Shown: positions 9,434-18,815, counted from the stretch's first letter. The stretch: DNA of 64,000 nt from Vogesella oryzae (GCF_902829295.1 NZ_CADEPL010000019.1:1-64000); one strand, 5' to 3'. Made by a program: numbers and translations. The notes: a model not told the origin generated them from the letters alone.

Positions 9434-11254
9434 TTACTCCGTTTCAGTTGAGGCGCGATTATCGCCGCCCGCCGCCGCCGCAACAAGGTTGGCCGCATGC
9501 CCGCCCGCCACGCCAAACTGCAATGCGGCCAACCTGGCATACAGCGGCGAGCGTTGCAGCAGCTCGTCGTGACGGCCCTCGGCGACGATACGGCCACCGT
9601 CCAGCACCACGATGCGGTCCGCCTGCTTCACCGTGGCCAGACGGTGGGCGATCACCAGCGTGGTGCGGTTGGCCGCAGCGCGTTCCAGCGCCGCCTGCAC
9701 CAGTTGCTCGGATTCGGCATCCAGTGCGCTGGTGGCCTCGTCCAGCAGCAGGATCGGCGGGTTCTTCAGAATGGCGCGCGCGATGGCGATGCGCTGGCGC
9801 TGACCACCGGACAGCCGCACGCCGCGCTCGCCAAGAAAGCTGTGGTAGCCCTCCGGCAGTTTGACGATGAAATCGTGCGCCGCCGCTGCCCGTGCCGCCG
9901 CCATCACTTCCTCGTCGCTCGCTTCCGGCCGGCCGTAACGGATGTTCTCCAGCGCGCTGGCGGCAAAGATCACCGTATCCTGCAGCACGATGCCGATATG
10001 GCGGCGCAGCACCGCCGGGTCCAGCGTGGCGATGTCGGCGCCATTCAGGGTGATGCGGCCAACTTGCGGATCGTAAAAGCGCAGCAGCAGCTGGAACAGC
10101 GTGGTCTTGCCGGCACCGGACGGCCCGACCAGCGCCACCTGCTCGCCCGGTTTCACCCACAAATCGATGCCATCCAGCGACGGCTGCGCCGGGCGTGACG
10201 GGTAGGCAAAGCGCACGCCCTGCAGGCGGATGCCCTCGCCCGTGGCCGGCAGCGGCTGCGGCCGGGCCGGCGGCGTCACCGGCGAGCGCTGCGACAGCAA
10301 GGCCAGCAGCCGCTCGGTGGCGCCGGCGGCGCGCTGCAGGTCGCCCCACACCTCGGCCACCGCGCCGATCGCCCCGGCAGTGACCACCGCATACAGAATG
10401 AACTGCGCCAGCTGGCCGCTGCTCATCTGGCCGGCCAGTACCGCATGCGCCCCCAGCCACAGCACGAACACGATGGCACCGAACACCAGCAGGATGACGA
10501 TGGCGGTGAGCTGGCTGCGGGCACGGATACGCGCCAGTGCGGTGGCAAAGCTGGTTTCTACCGAATCCGAGAAGCGCGACACTTCGCGCGCCTCTTGCGC
10601 AAAGGCCTGCACCGTCTGCACCGCGTTCAGCGTTTCGCCGGCCATGGCACTGGAGTCGGCAATCCGGTCCTGGCTGGCACGCGACAACGCCCGCACCCGC
10701 CGGCCGTAGATCAGGATCGGCAGCACCACCACCGCCAGTGTGATCAGGATATAGCCGGTCAGGCTGGGGCTGGTCACCGCCAGCATCACCAGCCCGCCGA
10801 GCATCAGCAGCATATTGCGCAGCCCCAGCGACAGGCTGGTACCCACCACGGTCTGCACCAGCGTAGTGTCGGTAGTGAGCCGCGACAGCACCTCGCCGGT
10901 CTGCAGCGTCTCGAAGTATTCCGGGCTCATGGCGATGACGTGGCGGTACACCGCGCTGCGCAGGTCGGCGGTGACCCGTTCGCCCAGCCACGACACCAGA
11001 TAGAAGCGCAAGGCGGTAAACACCGCCAGTACCGCCGCCACCGCGAACAGGGCCAGAAAATAGCCGTCCACCGCCTCGCGGCGGGCAAAGGCATGATCGA
11101 TCAGATAGCGGAATGCCACCGGCAGCAGCAGCGTGGCGCCGGCGGCCACCAGCAGTGCGCAGCCCGCCAGCACGAAGCGGCCACGATACGGCCGCATGAA
11201 TGGCAGCAGGCCGGACAGCGGCGTCAGCCGCTGCAACAGGGGAATGGGTCGCAC
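9434..11254 (-). CDS. ABC exporter, fused permease-ATPase, MsbA/LmrA type
   Basis: About 606 residues. The N-terminal half has six hydrophobic segments of the type I exporter fold (first at VLAGCALLVAAGATLLLPVA). The C-terminal ATPase has Walker A GPSGAGKTT near residue 375, the Q-loop, signature LSGGQRQRIAIARA, Walker B ILLLDEATSALD and the H-loop histidine in VIAHRL. It works as a homodimer in the inner membrane, exporting lipids or hydrophobic drugs; the substrate cannot be read from sequence. A GTG start at 11254 is chosen because GGAGG precedes it by about 4 nt, while the longer frame gives an unusual cysteine-rich leader. Two copies of the dispersed 10-mer form an inverted pair inside the last codons. 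Confidence 0.9.
   Translation of the reverse strand: MRPIPLLQRLTPLSGLLPFMRPYRGRFVLAGCALLVAAGATLLLPVAFRYLIDHAFARREAVDGYFLALFAVAAVLAVFTALRFYLVSWLGERVTADLRSAVYRHVIAMSPEYFETLQTGEVLSRLTTDTTLVQTVVGTSLSLGLRNMLLMLGGLVMLAVTSPSLTGYILITLAVVVLPILIYGRRVRALSRASQDRIADSSAMAGETLNAVQTVQAFAQEAREVSRFSDSVETSFATALARIRARSQLTAIVILLVFGAIVFVLWLGAHAVLAGQMSSGQLAQFILYAVVTAGAIGAVAEVWGDLQRAAGATERLLALLSQRSPVTPPARPQPLPATGEGIRLQGVRFAYPSRPAQPSLDGIDLWVKPGEQVALVGPSGAGKTTLFQLLLRFYDPQVGRITLNGADIATLDPAVLRRHIGIVLQDTVIFAASALENIRYGRPEASDEEVMAAARAAAAHDFIVKLPEGYHSFLGERGVRLSGGQRQRIAIARAILKNPPILLLDEATSALDAESEQLVQAALERAAANRTTLVIAHRLATVKQADRIVVLDGGRIVAEGRHDELLQRSPLYARLAALQFGVAGGHAANLVAAAAGGDNRASTETE
9486..9535. repeat. Inverted pair of the 10-mer inside the exporter's 3' end
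   Basis: AGGTTGGCCGCAT at 9486-9498 is matched by its exact reverse complement at 9523-9535, separated by 24 nt. Both copies lie in coding sequence, encoding the exporter's C-terminal tail. Confidence 0.85.
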
Positions 11255-11323
11255 CTTGCCTCCACGGCAGCATAAAACCAGTACATGGTAGCAGCCATGG
11301 CACAACACAAGCGCCCGCCCCGC

Positions 11324-12412
11324 TCAGGCCGATAACAGCATGCCGCTGCGCAGCGCTGCCTCGCCCGCCAGATAGGCCACCTCGGTGCCGGCATTCACCA
11401 GCCGGCCGGCGACGCGGGCAAAGTAGTAACCGGCGTGCCGATTGAGCAGCGGTGTGTGGGCACCGCTGTGCGGGTCAAGTACATACCCCAGCTGGCTGCC
11501 GGCCGGCAGCCATTGCCCGTAGTCGGCCTGGTACACCAGCACGCCGCCCTGCGGCGCGGTCACGCACTCCACGGCGGCCAGCGGCGTCGCCGCCCGCGGC
11601 GGTGCCGGTGCGTTACCGGCCGCACCGCTGATGACGCCGATGCCGGTCAACCAGCCCAGCAGCCCGGCTTCATCGCCTGCGGCCAACGTGTCGCTGACAT
11701 CGGCCACGCCACGCAACTCCACGGTGGCGGCAAACGGGATCGCCAGCGACAGGCCAAGGCCGGCTTCCAGCCGGCGCCAGTTCTGCACGATGGCATCGTC
11801 GAACGACATGCCACCGGCCTCGTCACACAACAGGCTGGCCTCGGCCTGCAGCCAGCCGGCCAGCCCGGCCACGGCGTCGGCATGGCGGTGATTGGCGTAC
11901 AGGTGCAGCACAGCCTCGCTGTCGCAGTGCACATCCAGCACATAGTCGGCCGGCAAGGCCAGGGTAAACAGGCTGTGACGCAGCCGCTGTAGCAGGGTGT
12001 CGCCCGGCAGCGCCGCCAGCGCCGTCAACAGTGCCTGTTTTACTGTCATCTCCTCCCGCTGCAGCAGTTGGGCGGCATGCGCGCTCAGGTCCGGGTAATG
12101 GCGGTTGAAGTTCTCGCCGCTGCCTGCCGCAAAGCGGCCATGGTGCTGCCCCTGCCAGTGCTGTGCCATGCCGACCGGATTGGCCATCGGCACCAGGGTG
12201 ACGCGGCCGCGCACCCGGCCAGCCTCTTCCAGCGCGGCCAGGCGCTGGCGCAGGCGGTGCAACAGCAACACGCCGGGCAATTCGTCGGCATGCAGCCCGG
12301 CTTGCAGATAGACATGCGGCCCGCCGGCATCCGGCGCACCAAAGTGATAGCTGTAAAACTGGTAGTGATGACCGGGCATGTCGCCCGGCAACTGGTGTTC
12401 GATTCGGATCAT
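11324..12412 (-). CDS. Zinc-dependent deacylase, succinylglutamate desuccinylase/aspartoacylase family
   Basis: The 362-residue soluble enzyme belongs to the M14-like AstE/AspA group. The zinc site shows as LQAGLHADELPG (His and Glu ligands) and a later VLDVHCDSEAVLHLY (third His). The substrate-binding segment GENFNRHYPDL carries the usual Asn-Arg pair. The family removes acyl groups from amino acids such as succinylglutamate or N-acetylaspartate; the substrate here is unknown. The ATG at 12412 is preferred because GGAAG precedes it; the longer frame adds low-complexity sequence. It lies about 100 nt downstream of an amino-acid binding protein in the same direction, suggesting salvage of an acylated or cyclic amino acid. 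Confidence 0.82.
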   Translation of the reverse strand: MIRIEHQLPGDMPGHHYQFYSYHFGAPDAGGPHVYLQAGLHADELPGVLLLHRLRQRLAALEEAGRVRGRVTLVPMANPVGMAQHWQGQHHGRFAAGSGENFNRHYPDLSAHAAQLLQREEMTVKQALLTALAALPGDTLLQRLRHSLFTLALPADYVLDVHCDSEAVLHLYANHRHADAVAGLAGWLQAEASLLCDEAGGMSFDDAIVQNWRRLEAGLGLSLAIPFAATVELRGVADVSDTLAAGDEAGLLGWLTGIGVISGAAGNAPAPPRAATPLAAVECVTAPQGGVLVYQADYGQWLPAGSQLGYVLDPHSGAHTPLLNRHAGYYFARVAGRLVNAGTEVAYLAGEAALRSGMLLSA

Positions 12413-12516
12413 GCTGACTTCCAGAACCCGGCTACGGCGAGCTGTCGCCGCCGTGCCGGGGCGGTTCGATGGCAAGCCCGGCGCGCCGGACAGCGGCACA
12501 CCGGGTCTGTGGGCGA

Positions 12517-13281
12517 TCAGTCGTACTGGTTGTAGTCGAAGTACTTGTCGTTGATCTGCTTGTAGGTGCCGTTGGCCAGAATGGTCTTCAGCGCGGTATT
12601 GATCTTGCCCAGCAAGACTTTGTCATCCTTGCGCACCGCGATACCGGAGCCGGTGCCGAAGTAGCGCGGATCGTTCATCTTCGGGCCGAAGGTTTCCACC
12701 AGCTTGCCCTTGGGCGTTTTTTTCAGCTCGTAGGCACTGCCGATTTCCACCATCAGCGCATCCACCCGGCCACTGGTCACATCCAGCAGCGCGTTTTCCA
12801 CCGTGCTGTACATGCGCAGCGTGGCGCCGGCCGGCGCGTATACCGCGCGGGCATAGTTGGCCTGGATGGTGCCGGTCTGCACGGCGATGCTCTTGCCCTT
12901 CATGCTGGCCGGCGAACCATCCAGCTTCTGGCCGGTGCGGCCAACAAACGTCGAATAGCCGCCCTGGTATTTGTCGCTGAACGCCACCGCCTTTTGCCGC
13001 TCCGGAGTAATCGCCATCGATGCCACCGCCACGTCGAACTTCCTGGCAATCAGCCCCGGAATCATGCCGTCGAATTCATTGGCCACGATCTGGCACTTGA
13101 CCTTCATTTCGGCACATAGCGCATTGGCAATATCGACGTCGAAACCGGTCAGGCTGCCGTCGGATCTGGTCATGCTGTAGGGCGGGAAGGTGCCCTCGGT
13201 AACCACACGCAACGGCTCCTGGGCACAGGCCAGGTTGGCCGCAGCGGCCAGCACAACAGCAGCGAGCAAACGTTTACGCAT
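12517..13281 (-). CDS. Amino-acid ABC transporter periplasmic binding protein (HisJ/ArtJ type)
   Basis: 254 residues, starting MRKRLLAAVVLAAAANLACA, a signal peptide cleaved near CAQE. The mature part has the family 3 solute-binding fold: GTFPPYSMTRSDGSLTGFDV, VDIANALCAEM, DGMIPGLIARKFDVAVASM, ITPERQKAVAFSDKY. Such sequences bind cationic or polar amino acids (Lys/Arg/Orn/His). The start is fixed by AAGGAG 7 nt upstream. No permease or ATPase gene is adjacent, so it must work with a transporter encoded elsewhere. Upstream, a MocR regulator diverges and may control it together with the deacylase. Confidence 0.9.
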   Translation of the reverse strand: MRKRLLAAVVLAAAANLACAQEPLRVVTEGTFPPYSMTRSDGSLTGFDVDIANALCAEMKVKCQIVANEFDGMIPGLIARKFDVAVASMAITPERQKAVAFSDKYQGGYSTFVGRTGQKLDGSPASMKGKSIAVQTGTIQANYARAVYAPAGATLRMYSTVENALLDVTSGRVDALMVEIGSAYELKKTPKGKLVETFGPKMNDPRYFGTGSGIAVRKDDKVLLGKINTALKTILANGTYKQINDKYFDYNQYD

Positions 13282-13372
13282 CGGGATCTCCTTGTTCGAT
13301 GTCTGGGGAAATCCCACTCTACTCAGCCGCCACGCGCGCTAACATATACGGCCATGCCCCGCCGACGCCTGA

Positions 13373-13398
13373 CTGTACAGGCCGTCGAACCTGTACAG
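13373..13398 (+). promoter_or_regulatory. Probable MocR operator: two CTGTACAG boxes
   Basis: The self-complementary octamer CTGTACAG occurs at 13373-13380 and 13391-13398, 18 bp apart centre to centre, directly upstream of the MocR-family start codon. MocR regulators are known to bind repeated half-sites in the gap to their divergent target. An autoregulatory role, and control of the divergent binding-protein gene, is inference. Confidence 0.6.
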
Positions 13399-13408
13399 AG
13401 GAGACCCC

Positions 13409-14800
13409 ATGCAATTGCCGCTGGCGCAGTACACCGGCACCCTGACCGAGCGCATCGTCAGCGCCATCCGCGCAGCGGTGCAGGCCCGCCAGCTGGCGGC
13501 CGGCAGCAAATTGCCATCGATCCGCCAGTTCGCCAGCCTGCATGGCGTCAGCACCTTTACCGTGGTGGAAGCCTACGACCGGCTGGTGGCCGAGGGCATT
13601 CTGCTGGCCCGCCGTGGCGATGGCTTTTTCATCAGCCCGCGGCAGGGGCAGCGCCAGCCGGTGGCACCGCGCCAGCCGCAGAAATCCATCGACGCCTTCT
13701 GGCTGATCGACAACCGCTTCAACCCGGCAGATGGTGACAGCCAGCCCGGCTGCGGCTGGCTACCGGCCGACTGGTACGATGCCGACGGGTTGCAACGCAG
13801 CCTGCGCAGTCTGGCGCGCAGCGGCGCCCCGACCGGCTATGGCGACTCCATGGGCTGGCTGCCGCTGCGGCAATGGCTGGCGCAGTGGCTGCAGGAATGC
13901 GGCCAACCAGCGCGCCCGGACAACACCCTGCTGACCGAAGGGGCCAGCCAGGCCTTGCAGCTCATCATCCGGGTGCTGGTGCGGCCGGGCGACACCGTGC
14001 TGGTGGATGACCCGGGTTACTGCAATCTGATTACCCTGCTGGACATGGCCGGCGCCCGCGTGATCGGCGTGCCGTGGACGGCGCAGGGCCCGGATTGCCA
14101 GCAGCTTGCGCGGCTGATGGCGACCCACCGCCCCGGCGCCTTCTTCACCAATCCGCGCCTGCACAACCCCAGCGGCGCCAGTTACGACCACGCCACCACC
14201 CACCGCGTGCTGCAACTGGCAGAGCAGCACGCCTGCTGGATCGTGGAGGACGATGTCTCGGCGGCACTGGCCAGCGGCGGCCCCGGCCCGCTGCAGGCGC
14301 TGGGCGGCACCGAGCGGGTGATTCACGTCGGCAGCCTGTCCAAGACGCTGGCGCCGACGCTGCGCGTCGGTTATGTCGTTGCCGCCGACACCGTGATCGA
14401 CGCCCTGCTCAATCACAAGATGGTCAGCGGGCTGAGTTCGTCGCAATTGAGCGAGCAACTGGCGCTGGGCATGCTGACCGACAGCGGCTACCGCCGGCGG
14501 CTGCAGAAACTGCAACAGCGCCTGCTAGCGGCCAACCTTGCCACCCGCGAACGGCTGGAGCACCTGGGCTGGCAGCTGTTTGCCGCCCCCGCCCCCAGCC
14601 TGTTCCTGTGGGCCAGGCCACCACGCGAGCTTGACCCGCTGGCCCTTACCGAACAGGCACTGGCGCAGGACATCCTGCTGGCGCCCGGCATCCTGTTCCG
14701 GCCGCAACGCGAAAGCACGCCCTGGTTACGGCTGAATGTCGCCTACCTCAGCGAGGCGGTGTTCGACTTTCTGGCAACGGCCAGCCAGCCATTGCCCTGA
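13409..14800 (+). CDS. MocR-family transcriptional regulator (GntR HTH fused to aminotransferase fold)
   Basis: 463 residues. Residues 1-75 are a GntR winged helix: SKLPSIRQFASLHGVSTFTV then AYDRLVAEGILLARRGDGFF. The rest is a fold-type I aminotransferase domain with DDPGYCNLITLL, IVEDDVSAAL and the PLP lysine, about K312, in GSLSKTLAPTLRVGYV. Such proteins sense amino acids or PLP chemistry and control neighbouring metabolism genes. The RBS is GAGGAG 6 nt upstream. It diverges from the amino-acid binding protein and deacylase genes, which are its likely targets; two CTGTACAG boxes lie between. Confidence 0.93.
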   Translation: MQLPLAQYTGTLTERIVSAIRAAVQARQLAAGSKLPSIRQFASLHGVSTFTVVEAYDRLVAEGILLARRGDGFFISPRQGQRQPVAPRQPQKSIDAFWLIDNRFNPADGDSQPGCGWLPADWYDADGLQRSLRSLARSGAPTGYGDSMGWLPLRQWLAQWLQECGQPARPDNTLLTEGASQALQLIIRVLVRPGDTVLVDDPGYCNLITLLDMAGARVIGVPWTAQGPDCQQLARLMATHRPGAFFTNPRLHNPSGASYDHATTHRVLQLAEQHACWIVEDDVSAALASGGPGPLQALGGTERVIHVGSLSKTLAPTLRVGYVVAADTVIDALLNHKMVSGLSSSQLSEQLALGMLTDSGYRRRLQKLQQRLLAANLATRERLEHLGWQLFAAPAPSLFLWARPPRELDPLALTEQALAQDILLAPGILFRPQRESTPWLRLNVAYLSEAVFDFLATASQPLP

Positions 14801-14931
14801 CCGGCCGGCACGCGACTTGCCACGCCATGCCCTTGCCGGCAGCATAACGGGCAAACGGCAATCGCCAAGCATGGCGGTCATCCGCCAAAAAACACCGTCC
14901 GCCCGCGCGGCACAGCAACGGGGAGACAAGC

Positions 14932-15903
14932 ATGCTGATCAACTGCGCTGCCTACCAGAACGGCAGGAAACTGGCCGACCTGGCGCAGGAAGAAATCCAT
15001 GACTACCTGCAGCATCTGGACTGCTTTGTATGGGTAGCGCTGCGCGACCCCAGCCCCGAGGACCTGGATGCGATGGCCCGCCAGTTTGACCTGCATGAAC
15101 TGGCGGTGGAGGACGCCCGCAACGGCCACCAGCGCCCGAAGCTGGAAGAGTACGACGATGTGCTGTTTTGCGTGGTACGAACCCTGGAGCACGACGAACA
15201 GGGCGCGCTGATCGTGGGCGAGCTGGACCTGTTTGTCGGCCCCAATTTCGTGCTGTCGATCCGCAATGGCACCCGCAAGGGCTTCCAGAGTGTGCGCGAG
15301 CGCTGCGAGCACGAGCCGGAACTGCTGCAGCACGGCGCCGGCTTCGTGTTCTACGCGCTGATCGATGCGGCGGTGGACCGCTACTTTGCCATCATGCACC
15401 GCCTGGAAGACGAGCTGGACGAACTGGAGGAGCGCTTGTTCGGCAGCAAAAGCTCGGCGCGGCAAAATATCGAAGACCTGTACGCCCTCAAGCGCAAGCT
15501 GGTCACCGTCAGCCATGCGGTAGTGCCGTTGCACGAGGCGGTCGGCCGGCTGCATGGCGGTCGCGTCCCGCGCGTCTGCTTTGAACTGCAAAACTACTAC
15601 CGCGATGTGGACGACCACCTGGCACGCATCATCCGCAGCCTGGAAACCCAGCGCGACATGCTGTCCACCGCCATCCAGGTCAATCTGGCGATGATCTCGC
15701 TGGACGACTCCAGCGTCAGCAAACAGCTGGCCGCCTGGGCCGCCCTGTTCGCCATTCCCACCATGATTGCCGGCCTGTATGGCATGAACTTCAACAATAT
15801 GCCGGGCCTGAGCGCCCGCGACGGCTTCCAGGTCACCCTGCTGGTGATGCTGCTGCTGGACGTGCTGATGTGGTGGCGCTTCCGCAAGGCAGGATGGCTG
15901 TAA
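14932..15903 (+). CDS. corA: CorA-family divalent cation channel
   Basis: 323 residues. A long cytoplasmic domain rich in acidic helices (ELAVEDARNGHQRPKLEEYD, DELDELEERLFG) precedes two C-terminal transmembrane helices. The first ends in the diagnostic YGMNFNNMP (GMN motif); the second is VTLLVMLLLDVLMWW. The pentameric family imports Mg2+ or Co2+, and some members export Zn2+, so magnesium is the default rather than a proven substrate. It is monocistronic, with a hairpin terminator shared with tRNA-Tyr after the stop. Confidence 0.94.
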   Translation: MLINCAAYQNGRKLADLAQEEIHDYLQHLDCFVWVALRDPSPEDLDAMARQFDLHELAVEDARNGHQRPKLEEYDDVLFCVVRTLEHDEQGALIVGELDLFVGPNFVLSIRNGTRKGFQSVRERCEHEPELLQHGAGFVFYALIDAAVDRYFAIMHRLEDELDELEERLFGSKSSARQNIEDLYALKRKLVTVSHAVVPLHEAVGRLHGGRVPRVCFELQNYYRDVDDHLARIIRSLETQRDMLSTAIQVNLAMISLDDSSVSKQLAAWAALFAIPTMIAGLYGMNFNNMPGLSARDGFQVTLLVMLLLDVLMWWRFRKAGWL

Positions 15904-15925
15904 CCCGCGAGCGGCAGCACAATGC

Positions 15926-15956
15926 AAAAACCCCGTGTCGCAAGACACGGGGTTTT
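15926..15956. terminator. Bidirectional terminator between corA and tRNA-Tyr
   Basis: A stem of ACCCCGTGTC paired with GACACGGGGT is flanked by AAAA and TTTT. It can stop corA transcription on the plus strand and tRNA-Tyr transcription on the minus strand. Confidence 0.9.
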
Positions 15957-15964
15957 CTTTATTC

Positions 15965-16049
15965 TGGTGGCGGGAGAAGGATTCGAACCTTCGAAGGCAG
16001 AGCCGTCAGATTTACAGTCTGATCCCTTTGACCGCTCGGGAATCCCGCC
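15965..16049 (-). tRNA. tRNA-Tyr (anticodon GTA)
   Basis: An 85-nt class II tRNA on the minus strand, starting GGCGGGATTCCCGAGCGGTC, with anticodon loop CTGTAAA, a long variable arm, T loop GTTCGAATC and encoded CCA. Confidence 0.97.
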
Positions 16050-16168
16050 AGAAGAGGAGGCGAATAATAGCTACCGCCCCCCTGCCCGTCAACCATTTAT
16101 TGCCATTTTTCTGCAATTCTTTTTTTAAATAAAGAAAATCGCCGAAAAATCATAACCATGCCAAATGG

Positions 16169-17569
16169 TTACCACCACCAGAACAGCCAGCCCCAGGCGC
16201 TATCCACCCACGCCAGCCCGGCAGCAAAGGCCAGCAGCGGCAGCAGCAGGCGCCAGCCGGTGCACCATTGCCGCACGATGCCCTGCGCCAGCCACAGCGA
16301 CCACAGATTGGCCGCCAGCAGCAGTGCTAGACGCAGGTCGTTGATCCAGAACCAGTACACGCCCTCGCCGCGCAACAGCGCCAGCGTCACCGCGGTCAAG
16401 CCGAGGAACACGCCGCAACCGGCCAGCGGAATCAGCGCCTGCGCCAGATGATGCAGCCGCTGCCATTGCCAGCGCCCAGCGCTGCGTACCGCCAGCGCCA
16501 GCGACAGCATGCCACCCAGCCCCAGCACCAGCGCGGTAGCGGCGATGTAGGCCAGCAGCAGCCCGCCATCCAGCCAGCTGAATACGTCGTTCTTTTCCGG
16601 ATAGTGGGTAAACAGCCACCACGGCGCATTGCTGTCCAGCGGCCAGAACCATTCATGGTCGATCAGCCACTCCGCCAGCGCCTGCTTGATGGCGACGAAC
16701 CACGGACTGGCGCTCCAGTGGAAGGCACCGATCGCCACCCCCTGCAAGCCGAACACGATCAGCAGCGTCTGCCAGCCATCCGCCTCGCTGGCGCCCAGCC
16801 GCACCACCTCGTCCGACGGCGAGCGCCACGACAGCGCCACCGCATCACGGTGACTGCTGCAGCGCCCGCACATATGACAGCCGCTGCCGCCCTGCATCTG
16901 GCGGATCGGCTGCAGTGGCGCACAGTCCACCGCCTTGATCGGGATGCTGCGCTTGTTGGCCACCGAGGCCTGCCATGCAGCCTCGTTGACGCGGAAATGC
17001 ACCGGCGCCAGCTTGGACAGCAGCGAGAACACGCCGTTGACCGGACACAGGTAACGACACCAGGCGCGCTTGCCGCGGGTATACCAGTAGCCCACCGCCA
17101 TGGCGGCTACCGTGGAGCCGCCCAGCACCAGCAAGGCGGCTTTCGGATACTGGTAGACACTGACCATCTGGCCATACACCGTGGTACAGACGAAAGCGAC
17201 AAACGGCCAGCCGCCCCAGCGCATCCAGCGCGGAATCGGCCGCCCCTTGCCGTGGCGCGCCGCCCACTCTGCCAGCGCACCCTCCGGGCACAGCACACCG
17301 CACCACAGCCGGCCGAACAGCAGCATCGACAGCAGCACGAACGGCCACCAGATGCCCCAGAACGCAAACTCGGCCAGCAGCGTGATGTGGTTCCACACGT
17401 GCGCGGTTTCATCCGGCAACGGCAGCACCGCCGGCACGATCAGCAATACCGCATACACCAGCACCACCAGCCATTGCAGCAGGCGGATCAAACCGGCGTG
17501 CTCGCGCAGCCAGTCGCCGACCTTGGCCAGACGCCCTGCCGGACGCGGGCCGGATACGCTGCAACTCAT
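16169..17569 (-). CDS. ftrD: Polyferredoxin-like membrane protein FtrD of the ferrous iron uptake system
   Basis: 466 residues with about ten hydrophobic segments and NapH/NosR-like cysteine clusters: CGVLCPEG, CRYLCPVNG and CHMCGRC, which should ligate Fe-S clusters on the cytoplasmic side. In FtrABCD systems FtrD is thought to take electrons from the periplasmic iron oxidation step carried out with FtrA/FtrB. The ATG overlaps the ftrC stop (ATGA), showing coupling, and one copy of the dispersed 10-mer overlaps its start codon. It is the last gene of the operon. The tail (DSAWGWLFWWW) is very tryptophan-rich. Confidence 0.88.
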   Translation of the reverse strand: MSCSVSGPRPAGRLAKVGDWLREHAGLIRLLQWLVVLVYAVLLIVPAVLPLPDETAHVWNHITLLAEFAFWGIWWPFVLLSMLLFGRLWCGVLCPEGALAEWAARHGKGRPIPRWMRWGGWPFVAFVCTTVYGQMVSVYQYPKAALLVLGGSTVAAMAVGYWYTRGKRAWCRYLCPVNGVFSLLSKLAPVHFRVNEAAWQASVANKRSIPIKAVDCAPLQPIRQMQGGSGCHMCGRCSSHRDAVALSWRSPSDEVVRLGASEADGWQTLLIVFGLQGVAIGAFHWSASPWFVAIKQALAEWLIDHEWFWPLDSNAPWWLFTHYPEKNDVFSWLDGGLLLAYIAATALVLGLGGMLSLALAVRSAGRWQWQRLHHLAQALIPLAGCGVFLGLTAVTLALLRGEGVYWFWINDLRLALLLAANLWSLWLAQGIVRQWCTGWRLLLPLLAFAAGLAWVDSAWGWLFWWW

Positions 17570-18393
17570 GCGGCCAACCTTTGCGGCCGCGGATTACGCC
17601 AGCGCAGCAACAACAGGATGCCCGCCCAGTAGCCGGCATAGGCCAGCAGGCTGGTCAGCGACGGTTGTGCGCGATAGCCGGTCAGCGCCGCCAGCACGCC
17701 GCCGGCCGGACTCATGTCATCCACCAGCGCCGAGCTGTCCCACAGCCGGTCAACCAGCGTCGGCAGCAGCTCCATCGACTGCAGCTTGTCCACTCCGCTG
17801 ATGAACAGCGCGGCGGCCAGCAGCAGCAGCATGATTTCGGTCACGCGGAAGAACAGCCGCCACGACAGATAACGCCCGCCCAGTTGCAGCAGCCAGAAGG
17901 TAAGCAGTGCCAGCACGAAGCCGATCACGCCGCCGCCGGCCATCCAGCCCAGCTCCGCCCCCTCGGCGCTGGCCAGCATGCCATACAGGAACACCACCGC
18001 CTCGCTGCCTTCGCGCGCGACGGCAATTGCCACCAGCACCAGCACGCCCCACCAGTTATTGCGGGCGGCGCGCGCCGCCATGCCGGACTCCAGGTCTTTC
18101 TTCAGCGTGCGGCCGTGCTCGCGCATCCACAGCACCATGTGAACGATCAGCGCCGCCGCCACGAATACCATGCCGGCCTGGAACGCATCCTGATGCGGCC
18201 CCAGCAGTTCGGCGGCGGCAAACAGACCGAAAGCCAGCAGTGCGGCCAACGCCAGACCGAGCGCCACCCCGCCCCACAGCCAGCGCTTGCCGCCGCTATC
18301 GGCGGCGTTGTGCGACAACCAGGCGTGCAGGATGCCGATCACCAGCATCGCTTCCACGCTCTCGCGCCAGACAATAAACAGTACCTGACCCAT
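17566..18393 (-). CDS. ftrC: FTR1-family iron permease FtrC
   Basis: 275 residues, seven hydrophobic segments. Two REXXE iron-binding motifs are present: RESVE in helix 1 (VWRESVEAMLVIGILHAW) and REGSE in helix 4 (AIAVAREGSEAVVFLYG). This is the hallmark of Ftr1/EfeU permeases, which move Fe3+ generated from Fe2+ across the inner membrane. It sits between ftrB (10-nt gap) and ftrD (4-nt overlap). Confidence 0.95.
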   Translation of the reverse strand: MGQVLFIVWRESVEAMLVIGILHAWLSHNAADSGGKRWLWGGVALGLALAALLAFGLFAAAELLGPHQDAFQAGMVFVAAALIVHMVLWMREHGRTLKKDLESGMAARAARNNWWGVLVLVAIAVAREGSEAVVFLYGMLASAEGAELGWMAGGGVIGFVLALLTFWLLQLGGRYLSWRLFFRVTEIMLLLLAAALFISGVDKLQSMELLPTLVDRLWDSSALVDDMSPAGGVLAALTGYRAQPSLTSLLAYAGYWAGILLLLRWRNPRPQRLAA

Positions 18394-18403
18394 GACCGGC
18401 TCC

Positions 18404-18730
18404 TTACTTGACGACGATCACGCCCTGCGTGGTCGCCATATGGAATTCGTCATAAAACTTGTATTCGCCCGGCGACAGCGGCCCCAGCGTCACGAAGCTC
18501 TCCGCCCCCGGTGCCAGCACTTTTTCCTTGCGCAGCGACAGGCTTTCGAACTCGGCCGCAGTCTTGCCCTTGTTGATGAACTCGATCTTGAAACGCTTGC
18601 CGGCCGGCGCGTTGATCTGGCGGGTGTTGAGCTTGCCGTCGTTAAGCTCCAGTTTGAAAGTCGGCAGATCGTCGGCATGGGCCGCAAACGGCAACAGCAA
18701 GGCGGCAATCAGCAACAGGCGGGTAGGCAT
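18404..18730 (-). CDS. ftrB: Periplasmic cupredoxin-like protein FtrB
   Basis: 108 residues with a signal peptide (MPTRLLLIAALLLPFAAHA, cleavage AHA/D) and a cupredoxin-like domain (FKLELNDGKLNTRQINAPAG, ending LSPGEYKFYDEFHM). In FtrABCD of Bordetella and Brucella this component is proposed to help oxidise Fe2+ before permeation. A clear type 1 copper Cys-His-His-Met set is not visible, since the mature protein has no Cys. Copper binding is therefore uncertain. Confidence 0.88.
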   Translation of the reverse strand: MPTRLLLIAALLLPFAAHADDLPTFKLELNDGKLNTRQINAPAGKRFKIEFINKGKTAAEFESLSLRKEKVLAPGAESFVTLGPLSPGEYKFYDEFHMATTQGVIVVK

Positions 18731-18815
18731 GACATTCCTTAGGCAAATACAACGCAGAACAGCGCCACGGCATAGCCGGCGGCGCTGACACAGACATTAG
18801 CGGGGCAAGGCCGGC

